Shown piece after piece: positions 7,595 through 14,659 of a DNA stretch of 23,538 nucleotides (within the stretch, counting starts at the first letter, position 1; each line of letters opens with the position of its first letter). Origin of the DNA: DATKLX01 sp035542155 (GTDB lineage Bacteria > Chloroflexota > Anaerolineae > Anaerolineales > Anaerolineaceae); the NCBI GenBank assembly GCA_035542155.1, contig DATKLX010000103.1, positions 1-23,538 on the forward strand, written 5' to 3'. The notes under the pieces were generated by a model. That model searched no databases. It had not been told where the DNA came from and saw only the letters and a program-made list of their open reading frames with translations. The position numbers and the translations under genes are program-made.

Positions 7595-9001
7595 ATGTCA
7601 TTGCTAAAAAGACTTCAACAAGGTGGTGGCAGTGATTCGGGTTCGCAGAATCCTGCTGGGAATTCGGATGTCGCTCGACCCGCTAATCTCCAGACCCGCC
7701 GGGTTGCGCCTCCCACTTCGAACCCTCAGCAGGATACGTATCAGGATCTGAAAACTCGCGTCCAGAACAAACTTCTGGCCGGTCTCGATCCAACGATGGA
7801 TGTCACCAAGGTGAACGATGTTCGCCGCACGATTCAAGAGCTGTTTGAACAGATCTTGAACGAAGAAAACATCGTTTTATCCCGTCCGGAAAGGGCGCGG
7901 TTGTTCGAGGCGATCGCGGCGGAGATCCTGGGGTTTGGTCCTCTCCAACCTCTCCTTGAAGACGAGACCATTACAGAAATCATGGTGAACGGCGCTAAGA
8001 ACATCTATATCGAGCGCGCCGGGAAAATTCACCGCGTGCCTGTGACCTTCGAGAGCAACGATCATGTCATGCGTATCATCGACCGCATCGTGGCACCTTT
8101 AGGCCGCCGCATCGACGAATCCAGCCCATACGTGGATGCCCGCCTGCCCGATGGATCTCGCGTCAACGCCGTGATCCCACCCATTTCACTGGTCGGCCCG
8201 GTCCTCACCATCCGAAAGTTTGCCCGTAACCCAATTACCGTCGACCAGTTGATCCAGTTTGGGTCAATCACCCCTGAGTGTATTCAATTCTTGAAAGCCT
8301 GCGTTGAATCCCGGATCAACATCGTGATTTCAGGCGGTACCGGCTCGGGAAAAACAACCCTTCTCAACATCCTTTCCGCCTTTATTCCTCCAGACGAGCG
8401 CATTATTACGATCGAAAATGCAGCCGAGCTCCAGTTGCGCCAGGAGCATGTTGTCACCCTTGAATCACGCCCGCCGAACATTGAAGGACGGGGGGAGGTG
8501 ACTATTCGCAATCTGGTGATCAATGCGTTGCGCATGCGCCCCGACCGCATTATCGTCGGCGAGATCCGTGATGAGGCGGCGCTGGATATGCTCCAGGCGA
8601 TGAACACCGGTCATGATGGCTCTATGACCACGGCGCACTCGAACAGCCCTCGAGATACGCTCGCCCGTATGGAGACGATGGCTTTGATGGCGGGGATGGA
8701 TCTCCCCATGCGCGCCATTCGCGAACAGATCGCGTCGGCGATTGATCTGGTCGTCCATCAGGAGCGCATGCGGGATGGCTCCCGGAAAATCGTCAACATC
8801 ACTGAAGTAACCGGGATGGAAGGTGAAGTCATCACGATGACTGATGTGTTCGTTTTTGAACAAACGGGTTTTGAGAACAACCGCGTCGTTGGCAGACTGC
8901 GCCCCACCGGGCTGCGTCCAAAATTTATGGATAAGATCGAAGCCTCCGGCATCCATTTGCCAGCTTCCATCTTTGGCGTCGGCGATCGCAGGCGATATTG
9001 A
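7595..9001 (+). CDS. cpaF: Tad pilus assembly ATPase CpaF/TadA
   Basis: A 468-residue secretion ATPase of the type II/IV family that powers Flp pilus extension, probably as a cytoplasmic hexamer. A poorly conserved, Gly/Ser/Gln-rich N-terminus (1-50) leads into the N-terminal domain with LLEDETITEIMVNG. Walker A is GGTGSGKT at 247-254, the Asp/Glu-rich segment is ITIENAAELQL, Walker B is RIIVGEIRDEA at 318-328, and the His box is GHDGSMTTAHSNS at 339-351. All catalytic motifs are present. The start has GGAG upstream with about 8-base spacing. It lies between cpaE and tadB as in other Tad loci. Confidence 0.96.
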   Translation: MSLLKRLQQGGGSDSGSQNPAGNSDVARPANLQTRRVAPPTSNPQQDTYQDLKTRVQNKLLAGLDPTMDVTKVNDVRRTIQELFEQILNEENIVLSRPERARLFEAIAAEILGFGPLQPLLEDETITEIMVNGAKNIYIERAGKIHRVPVTFESNDHVMRIIDRIVAPLGRRIDESSPYVDARLPDGSRVNAVIPPISLVGPVLTIRKFARNPITVDQLIQFGSITPECIQFLKACVESRINIVISGGTGSGKTTLLNILSAFIPPDERIITIENAAELQLRQEHVVTLESRPPNIEGRGEVTIRNLVINALRMRPDRIIVGEIRDEAALDMLQAMNTGHDGSMTTAHSNSPRDTLARMETMALMAGMDLPMRAIREQIASAIDLVVHQERMRDGSRKIVNITEVTGMEGEVITMTDVFVFEQTGFENNRVVGRLRPTGLRPKFMDKIEASGIHLPASIFGVGDRRRY

Positions 9002-9085
9002 TTTTGTTTGTCAGCCGGCAATGCAATGGGTGAATCTCCTGGTTGTCCTTAATCTTCTGGATGATCTGGGAAAACAGGTGAAACC

Positions 9086-10054
9086 ATGGATCTCAATCTA
9101 ATCTTAGTGGGTGTTGGTGGGCTTGCAGGAATCTTCCTTCTGGTCGGGATCATTGTCTCTCTGACCGGGGAGCGCACCCTGGTCGAAGAGCGGCTGGGAC
9201 GGTACGTAGAAGAGGAAAAAGCAAGCAATACTCCAGCGAACCAGCCTGCTTCAACTCCGATCACGGATTGGTTCAACCGCCGGGTCGAAAAATCTTCCTT
9301 CGGGGATAACATCGCGAAGGAACTTGCCCGGGCGGACCTCAAGTTCAAGCCCGCAGAATATATCGCTCTGATGATCATTGCTGCCATTCTGGTTGGTTTC
9401 ATCGCCTGGTATCTCGGCGGAAAGTACCTGATAGTGGGCTTGCTCGGAGCGGTTTTTGGCCTGTTTTTACCCCGTATGTATGTCCGTAGAGAGCAGAGCC
9501 GCCGCCTGGTCCGTTTCAACGAACAGCTCGGCGATATGCTTAACCTGATGGTCAATGGCTTGCGCGCCGGTTATTCGACTATGCAGGCGATGGAGGCTGT
9601 TAGCCGGGAGCTACCTGCTCCAATTTCCGATGAATTCCGCCGGGTGGTCCAGGAGATGCAGCTTGGCCTGCCCATGGAGCGGGCGCTGGATAACCTCTTG
9701 CGCAGAATCCCCAGCGAAGATCTGGATTTGGTGATCACTGCAATAAACGTCCAGCGCGAAGTGGGTGGTAACCTGGCTGAAATCCTGGATACAATCTCGT
9801 ATACCATCCGTGAACGCGTCCGTATCAAAGGCGAGATTCGCGTGCTGACTGCCCAGGTGATGATGTCTGGCCGGTTCCTGTCCCTGTTGCCTGTTTTTGT
9901 CTGCCTGATCCTGTGGTTTCTAAACCGCGAATACATGATGGAATTCTTTAAACCCGAGAATGGTATCTGTGGGTATATCGCGCTGGCCGTAGGCGCTATC
10001 AATATTATCATTGGCTATTTTGTCATGAACAAGATTGGCGATATCGAGGTATAG
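9086..10054 (+). CDS. tadB: Tad pilus inner-membrane platform protein TadB
   Basis: A 322-residue type II secretion system F-domain protein. It has an N-terminal membrane helix (about 4-25), a helical pair at about 91-130 (ALMIIAAILVGFIAWYLGG and the next segment), a cytoplasmic F domain with RFNEQLGDMLNLMVNGLRAGYS and IPSEDLDLVITAINVQREVGG, and two C-terminal helices. With TadC it forms the platform on which CpaF acts. The ribosome binding site is weak (AGGTGA). It follows cpaF after 84 bases that hold no other recognisable feature. Confidence 0.93.
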   Translation: MDLNLILVGVGGLAGIFLLVGIIVSLTGERTLVEERLGRYVEEEKASNTPANQPASTPITDWFNRRVEKSSFGDNIAKELARADLKFKPAEYIALMIIAAILVGFIAWYLGGKYLIVGLLGAVFGLFLPRMYVRREQSRRLVRFNEQLGDMLNLMVNGLRAGYSTMQAMEAVSRELPAPISDEFRRVVQEMQLGLPMERALDNLLRRIPSEDLDLVITAINVQREVGGNLAEILDTISYTIRERVRIKGEIRVLTAQVMMSGRFLSLLPVFVCLILWFLNREYMMEFFKPENGICGYIALAVGAINIIIGYFVMNKIGDIEV

Positions 10055-10080
10055 CCTGCTCGAAGAAAGGAGACCGGGGT

Positions 10081-11031
10081 ATGTGGGTAATCATTGGCAT
10101 ATTGGCAATTATCGTCATCGGAGCCGTAATCCTCGTCGTCGTCGGGCTAAGATCTCCGCAATCTGACGAAGATGCACTCCAGGAACGTTTGAGGGAGTTC
10201 ACTTCAAAGGGCGATGTGGTTGTCGACCTCGAAGAGCTGGAGCTGTCACAGCCGTTCAGCGAGCGTATCGTTTATCCCCTGGCCAGAAAGCTGGGAGAGA
10301 TCGCTGTCCGGTTTACTCCGCAGAATGCTCTCCAGGCTACCGAAAAGAGATTAGAGCTGGCTGGAAACCCTGGGAGAATGGATCCAACGACCTTTCTGGC
10401 CTTGCGTTTTATCTGTATGGTCGTTTTTGGTGGCTTGATGATCCTGGTTTTTTCAATCAGCAAGCTGTCCTGGTCGGCGGGGACACGCCTGTTGGTGGGT
10501 TTCACCGTTACCCTGTTGGGCTTTTTCATGCCGGAATTGTGGTTGAGCAGTTCGATCAGCCGCCGTCAGAAATCCATTCGCAAATCCTTACCCGACGCAT
10601 TGGATCTGCTCACGATCTGCGTGGAAGCTGGATTAGGTTTTGATGCGGCGATGAATAAAGTGGTTGAGAAATGGGACTCGGACCTGTCACTTGCCTTCGC
10701 GCGCGCCCTTCGTGAAGTTCAGCTCGGTAAGCTGCGCAGGGAAGCGCTTCGCGACATGGCCGATCGAATCGGCCTGCCGGAGATGACCAGCTTCGTCGCC
10801 GCTGTGATCCAGTCTGAACAGCTTGGCGTCAGCATGGCCAAAGTCCTGCGCATTCAGGCGGATCAGATGCGATTGAAGCGCCGCCAGTTTGCTGAAGAGA
10901 AAGCCCATCAAGCTCCGATCATCATGTTGATCCCGATGGCTCTCTTGATTTTCCCAACCTTGATGATTGTGCTGATGACCCCTGCTGCTTTGAGGCTGGC
11001 TCATTCAGCCCTGGGCGGGATGTTGAAATAA
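10081..11031 (+). CDS. tadC: Tad pilus inner-membrane platform protein TadC
   Basis: A 316-residue paralogue of TadB with the same type II F-domain plan: an N-terminal helix (3-22), a helix pair near 97-145, the cytoplasmic segment SLPDALDLLTICVEAGLGF with the aspartate and glutamate typical of the fold, MTSFVAAVIQSEQLGVSMAKVL, and a C-terminal membrane helix. GAAAGGAGA precedes the ATG with suitable spacing. It is the last pilus gene here; no TadD-G genes follow, and the next gene is comF. Confidence 0.93.
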   Translation: MWVIIGILAIIVIGAVILVVVGLRSPQSDEDALQERLREFTSKGDVVVDLEELELSQPFSERIVYPLARKLGEIAVRFTPQNALQATEKRLELAGNPGRMDPTTFLALRFICMVVFGGLMILVFSISKLSWSAGTRLLVGFTVTLLGFFMPELWLSSSISRRQKSIRKSLPDALDLLTICVEAGLGFDAAMNKVVEKWDSDLSLAFARALREVQLGKLRREALRDMADRIGLPEMTSFVAAVIQSEQLGVSMAKVLRIQADQMRLKRRQFAEEKAHQAPIIMLIPMALLIFPTLMIVLMTPAALRLAHSALGGMLK

Positions 11032-11065
11032 AATTACTTCCGTAGAAATTTCCATTCCATCCGGA

Positions 11066-11794
11066 ATGCGACCAGCCTACTGGCTTTACCGAAAGTTTTG
11101 GCTAAGTCTGGACTGGCTGTATCCCCCGGCTTGTGGGGGATGCAGTCGACCGGGAGATCGTTGGTGCTGCTCCTGCAACCAGCAGGTGCAGATTCTTTTT
11201 TCTGATGTCTGCCAGATTTGTGGCGAGCTGCTTCTGAATGGAAATTCTGCCCGGTTCTGTAGGGACTGCCTGGGAAACCGGCCGAGGTTTCAGGCGATGC
11301 GGTCCTGGGGAGCTTTTACTGGGCCGCTCCGCGAGGCAATCCACCGCTTGAAATATCGCAAAGATGTGGCTCTGGGCGAGGCATTATCTCGTCCGCTTCA
11401 GGATCTGGTCCGGAGCCTGAACTGGCCAATCGATTTGATTGTCCCTGTTCCTTTAAGCGATCAACGTTTACGTGAAAGGGGATACAACCAGGCGGATTGT
11501 CTGGCGCTTCCCATGGCCCTGGCTTTGGGGGTGGATTATCATTCCAGGGCTTTGCTTCGAATTAAAAATACCCAATCCCAGGTAGGCCTTTCAGCGCACC
11601 AGCGTAAAGAAAACGTCTTGAATGCTTTCTCTGCAAATCCTCGCCTGGTGACCGGCCGGCAGGTTCTCGTTATCGATGATGTTGCCACCACCGGAGCGAC
11701 GATCCATTCCTGCGCCGGCGCGTTATTAGACGCAGGCGCCGTTCAGGTCTTTGGAATGACCCTGGCACGAGCGTTCCATTATCCGGTAGAATAA
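11066..11794 (+). CDS. comF: ComF family phosphoribosyltransferase-like protein
   Basis: A 242-residue ComF/GntX-type protein. The N-terminal double zinc ribbon has Cys23, Cys26, Cys34, Cys35, Cys37 and then Cys49, Cys52, Cys65, Cys68. The phosphoribosyltransferase domain carries LIVPVPLSDQRLRERGYNQ near 124-142 and the PRPP-binding VIDDVATTGAT at 202-212. ComF is linked to late steps of DNA uptake in competent bacteria, but many non-competent species also carry it. It lies 34 bases after tadC and may be transcribed with the pilus genes, which is suggestive for a DNA-uptake role but not proof. The ribosome binding site is weak. Confidence 0.92.
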   Translation: MRPAYWLYRKFWLSLDWLYPPACGGCSRPGDRWCCSCNQQVQILFSDVCQICGELLLNGNSARFCRDCLGNRPRFQAMRSWGAFTGPLREAIHRLKYRKDVALGEALSRPLQDLVRSLNWPIDLIVPVPLSDQRLRERGYNQADCLALPMALALGVDYHSRALLRIKNTQSQVGLSAHQRKENVLNAFSANPRLVTGRQVLVIDDVATTGATIHSCAGALLDAGAVQVFGMTLARAFHYPVE

Positions 11795-11888
11795 GAGATA
11801 TGTCCATTTCATTCCAGTTCAGAACAAGGCCCAGAGCGATTAACCGGTGCGAAACCGTTCGTTCAATCAAATTACTTAGGAGGACATA

Positions 11889-12458
11889 ATGGAAGTCAAG
11901 GTAGAGTTGTTCGCAAGGAATATGGAGATCACGGAACGCATCAACGATTATGTGATGAAAAAAGTATCCAAGCTGGATCGGTTTTTGAATGGGATCGAGG
12001 AGGCTCGCGTCGATTTGGCTTATGTTAAATCTGCCCGGAGCGCTTCGGATCGCCAGGTTGCACAAATCACAATCCGGGGGAAGGGCTTTATCTTACGAAC
12101 AGAGGAACGCTCCGACGATATTTTTACTGCGATTGATGCCTCCCTGGAAAAGATGCAGCGGCAAATTTCCAGATTTAAAGGCAAACATCACCGTGGCCGC
12201 GGGGATGGCACAACTTTGGCGGATATCGCGCCGAGTGAGGTTACCGAAAGCGAAGAAGCAGAGTCGTATCCGGCGCAAATAGTCCGCAGGAAGCAATTCA
12301 TCCTTGTGCCGATGGATGAAGCGGAAGCGATTGAACAAATGACGCTGCTCGGCCATGAAAACTTCTTTGTCTTCTACAATGCCAATACCCGATCGATCAA
12401 CGTGTTATATCGCCGCCGCGATGGCTCTTATGGATTGATCGAGCCCCTGGTGGGCTGA
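11889..12458 (+). CDS. hpf: Ribosome hibernation promoting factor, long form
   Basis: 189 residues, the size of long HPF. The N-terminal domain (1-105) has VKVELFARNMEITERINDYV and basic helices that bind the 30S decoding region. A Ser/Glu-rich linker (about 108-128) leads to the C-terminal dimerisation domain (130-189), including KQFILVPMDEAEAIEQM and LGHENFFVFYNANT followed by INVLYRRRDGSYGLIEP. Long HPF joins two 70S ribosomes into inactive 100S particles in slow-growing cells. AGGAGG at 11878-11883 is 5 bases before the start. A hairpin at 12481-12507 closes the gene. Confidence 0.95.
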   Translation: MEVKVELFARNMEITERINDYVMKKVSKLDRFLNGIEEARVDLAYVKSARSASDRQVAQITIRGKGFILRTEERSDDIFTAIDASLEKMQRQISRFKGKHHRGRGDGTTLADIAPSEVTESEEAESYPAQIVRRKQFILVPMDEAEAIEQMTLLGHENFFVFYNANTRSINVLYRRRDGSYGLIEPLVG

Positions 12459-12480
12459 TTATTGAAATGCTTGGTTCTAC

Positions 12481-12507
12481 ACAGGCCCGCTCATAGAGCG
12501 GGCCTGT
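12481..12507 (+). terminator. Perfect 12-bp hairpin after hpf, no T run
   Basis: ACAGGCCCGCTC (12481-12492), loop ATA, then the exact reverse complement (12496-12507). Position and stability suggest a terminator or mRNA 3' end, but a T run is missing, so efficient intrinsic termination is doubtful. Confidence 0.6.
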
Positions 12508-12543
12508 ACGATCAATATTCCTGCCCGATTTCAGATTCTTCGT

Positions 12544-12549
12544 TATAAT
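12544..12549 (+). promoter_or_regulatory. -10 element for folE
   Basis: Perfect TATAAT 64 bases before folE. The -35 at 12521-12526 (CTGCCC, 17-base spacer) is weak. Confidence 0.5.
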
Positions 12550-12613
12550 CCGGGGATAAATGGAACATATCGTGGGTGGCTGCCGGCCTGCGCAGTCCTC
12601 TTGGAGGGTATAA

Positions 12614-13249
12614 ATGACCAATGAAAATGATCTGGCCTTGTATAAATCTGCCGAATTATTAAACACAGAGTTTAATAAAGATGTTATCACCAACTGCATC
12701 TATGAGATGTTGCTCGCTTTTGGGGAGAATCCGGATCGCGACGGGTTGCGAGGGACCCCGAACCGGATCTCCAAAATGTATTCAGAGCTCCTCTCGGGTT
12801 ACCGTACTGACCCGGTGGCATTGGTGAATGATGCCATTTTTAATGTGACCTATGATGAGGTGGTGATCGTCCGTGATATTGAGTTTAACAGCCTGTGTGA
12901 GCACCATCTTTTACCCTTTTTAGGGCGCGCCCATATTGCCTATCTTCCCCAGGATTCTGTCATCGGGCTCTCGAAAATTCCCCGCATCGTGGATATGTTT
13001 GCTCACCGCTTACAGGTACAGGAAAGGATGACCACCCAGATTGCGGATTTTATCAATCAATTGCTCCACCCGCGCGGTGTTGCTGTGGTGATCGAAGCCA
13101 TGCATTTGTGCTCCATGATCCGCGGGGTCAAAAAGCATGATGCCCGAATGACTACATCGGCCATGTTGGGGGCTTTCCGCACGAACATGGCAACCAGAAT
13201 GGAATTTCTGGATAATATTTCGCGAGGATCGCGGCCGATTGATTTTTAG
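12614..13249 (+). CDS. folE: GTP cyclohydrolase I (type IA)
   Basis: Converts GTP to 7,8-dihydroneopterin triphosphate, the first step of folate synthesis. 211 residues with all hallmarks: GENPDRDGLRGTPNRISKMY at about 37-56, the zinc ligands Cys95 and His98 in SLCEHHLLPF, GLSKIPRIVDMFAHRLQVQER at 118-138, and the third zinc ligand Cys166 in EAMHLCSMIRG. Zinc ligands are complete, so this is the metal-dependent type IA enzyme. GGAGG is placed about 7 bases before ATG 12614. It converges on folK, and the two stop codons overlap (13246-13249). Confidence 0.97.
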   Translation: MTNENDLALYKSAELLNTEFNKDVITNCIYEMLLAFGENPDRDGLRGTPNRISKMYSELLSGYRTDPVALVNDAIFNVTYDEVVIVRDIEFNSLCEHHLLPFLGRAHIAYLPQDSVIGLSKIPRIVDMFAHRLQVQERMTTQIADFINQLLHPRGVAVVIEAMHLCSMIRGVKKHDARMTTSAMLGAFRTNMATRMEFLDNISRGSRPIDF

Positions 13250-13740
13250 TGCTGCAGCCCCAGGGATGGCATGATTTCCGGGTGGGGGATTACCCCACTG
13301 TTGGGCAGCAGATCTGCGGCGATTTGCCGGAGGGGATGGTTTGAGGTTGGATGGCGCAGCTCGGGGACAAGCTCAGCGAGTGGAATGGCGATATATGCCA
13401 GTTGCCACAATCGCGGTTCGAGGATCTGGTCATCGTACAGGACGATGTCCAGATCGATGGTTCGGGGCGCGTATTTATCTGCGGTTCGGACCCGCAGCAG
13501 TTGCGATTCGATCTCTCTAAGCTGGGATTGGACTATCTCCACTGGCTCATTGGAGCTTAGAATGACTGCAGTATTATAGAAGTTCGGTCCTGAGCTCCCA
13601 ACCGGCGGGGTTTCCCACGTCTTTGAGATGGCCCAGATGGGAAAACGCTCCTTAATCAGGTCAACAGCCTTACAAATATTAAGAATGGGTTCGATATTGG
13701 AACCTATAATCACGGCAATTCGATGGCGCTTGATTTTCAA
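13246..13740 (-). CDS. folK: 2-amino-4-hydroxy-6-hydroxymethyldihydropteridine pyrophosphokinase
   Basis: HPPK transfers pyrophosphate from ATP to hydroxymethyl-dihydropterin in folate synthesis. 164 residues with GSNIEP at 13-18, the ETPPVGSSGPNFYNTAV pterin-binding segment at 43-59, and the Mg/ATP signature PRTIDLDIVLYDD at 92-104. The proposed start is TTG 13740, the first possible start after the folB stop. It lies in the same reading frame as folB, nine bases after its TGA, so the two proteins are separated only by one stop codon. An ATG start is not available near the conserved beginning. The stop overlaps that of convergent folE. Confidence 0.92.
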   Translation of the reverse strand: MKIKRHRIAVIIGSNIEPILNICKAVDLIKERFPIWAISKTWETPPVGSSGPNFYNTAVILSSNEPVEIVQSQLREIESQLLRVRTADKYAPRTIDLDIVLYDDQILEPRLWQLAYIAIPLAELVPELRHPTSNHPLRQIAADLLPNSGVIPHPEIMPSLGLQH

Positions 13741-13749
13741 CGCCCTGGC

Positions 13750-14100
13750 TCAGCGCGTTCGCTCAATTTCCACCCCGACCGACTCGGCAAAACGAACCGC
13801 TCCGGGTTTCTCGACTCGAACCCGCACGGATTGCACCTGGGGTTCTTCCAGGCAAAGTTCAGAAAGGTCCGCCGCCAGCGCTTCCACTGTATGTCGCCGC
13901 GCTGTTTCGACATAAGCCAGGATTTTTTTTGCCACCGTGCGGTAATTGACGCAATCCTCGATGGCGTCGCTTTGCGCGCCTTTCCGAGTGTCCGTATATA
14001 GGGTTACATTGACCAGAATATCCTGGGGTTGAGCTCTCTCCGCGTCAGTGATTCCAATCACGCCGCGGGTCAGAAGGTTTTTGATGAAGATTTGGTCCAC
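13750..14100 (-). CDS. folB: Dihydroneopterin aldolase
   Basis: 116 residues, the full length of the DHNA family. Cleaves 7,8-dihydroneopterin to hydroxymethyl-dihydropterin and glycolaldehyde. The family features are the N-terminal IFIKNLLTRGVIGITDAER (Glu21 corresponds to the catalytic-site glutamate), the SDAIEDCVNYRTVAKKI block at about 44-60, HTVEALAADLSELCLEE at 70-86, and VRVEKPGAVRFAESVGVEIER at the end, with the conserved lysine in EKPGA. The start is GTG 14100 with GGGAG about 6 bases upstream. It is followed in frame by folK. Its promoter is at 14143-14171. Confidence 0.93.
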   Translation of the reverse strand: MDQIFIKNLLTRGVIGITDAERAQPQDILVNVTLYTDTRKGAQSDAIEDCVNYRTVAKKILAYVETARRHTVEALAADLSELCLEEPQVQSVRVRVEKPGAVRFAESVGVEIERTR

Positions 14101-14142
14101 GGATGCTCCCGAAGTTCTGTAGACGATAGCCTGTTTTCCATA

Positions 14143-14171
14143 AGTGTAAGGATAGGTCTGGAGGAAGTCAA
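14143..14171 (-). promoter_or_regulatory. Promoter for folB-folK
   Basis: Minus strand TTGACT (14171-14166), 17-base spacer, TACACT (14148-14143). It lies 43 bases upstream of folB and back to back with the promoter at 14199-14227. Confidence 0.7.
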
Positions 14172-14198
14172 GGAATTAGAATACTTAAATGGGTTTCC

Positions 14199-14227
14199 TT
14201 GACATGGCCTGGTTATGGAATTATGAT
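14199..14227 (+). promoter_or_regulatory. Near-consensus promoter for the HMA protein gene
   Basis: TTGACA (14199-14204), exactly 17 bases, TATGAT (14222-14227). The predicted start of transcription (about 14234) falls inside the inverted repeat at 14228-14249. Confidence 0.78.
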
Positions 14228-14249
14228 CCTGGAAGGTTCCCCTTCCAGG
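14228..14249. promoter_or_regulatory. Perfect inverted repeat overlapping the HMA gene start site (probable operator)
   Basis: CCTGGAAGG-TTCC-CCTTCCAGG: 9-bp perfect arms with a 4-base centre, directly abutting the -10. A repressor bound here would block initiation. Alternatively the 5' end of the RNA folds into a hairpin. The half sites resemble the GGAAGG/CCTTCC of copper MerR-family sites but in the opposite order and outside the -10/-35 spacer, so the regulator is not identified. Confidence 0.65.
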
Positions 14250-14314
14250 GCGGTAGGGGATTGGAGATCCGGGATTTCGCCTATTAGAGATGCTATGATC
14301 TTAAGGAGATGAGC

Positions 14315-14521
14315 ATGACCACCACCACCTATTTCGTCCCAGCCATTCACTGCCACCATTGCATTCACACGATCAAAACCGAGGTAGCCGATCTGGCAGG
14401 TGTGCGCTCGGTTGACGCCGATCTGGAAACCCAAAAGGTGACCATTACCTATGAGCCTCCGGCGACTCCCGACAAAATTGAGGAGTTGTTGGCCGAAATC
14501 GATTATCCGGTCCAGAAATAA
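14315..14521 (+). CDS. Heavy-metal-associated (HMA) domain protein, copper-chaperone-like
   Basis: A 68-residue single-domain protein with the ferredoxin-like HMA pattern: YFVPAIHCHHCIHTIKTEVA, where Cys13-His-His-Cys16 is the metal-binding CxxC loop, then GVRSVDADLETQKVTITYEP and a C-terminal EELLAEIDYPV helix. CopZ-type proteins carry Cu(I) between transporters in the cytoplasm, but binding of other soft metals is possible. The family motif is usually MxCxxC; here Ile-His precedes the first Cys and two His sit inside the loop. The start is ATG 14315 with AAGGAG (14303-14308) 6 bases upstream; ATG 14309 directly abuts that site and is unlikely. No metal ATPase gene is adjacent. Confidence 0.88.
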   Translation: MTTTTYFVPAIHCHHCIHTIKTEVADLAGVRSVDADLETQKVTITYEPPATPDKIEELLAEIDYPVQK

Positions 14522-14659
14522 ACGGATCTATTTCAATCCAAATTTCAATCCAGAAGGTGGCTGGGACATAACCCCGCCATCTTTTACTGTTCCATCTCCT
14601 TCGAGAAATACCGACCATGGTAAAATTTCTTTACATCGTGAAGAAAGAGGAGCAATCTT

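Noticed and set aside
14228..14249. CueR/MerR-type operator
   Set aside because: The half sites are in reverse order and the repeat sits after the -10 rather than between -35 and -10, and the spacer is a normal 17 bases.
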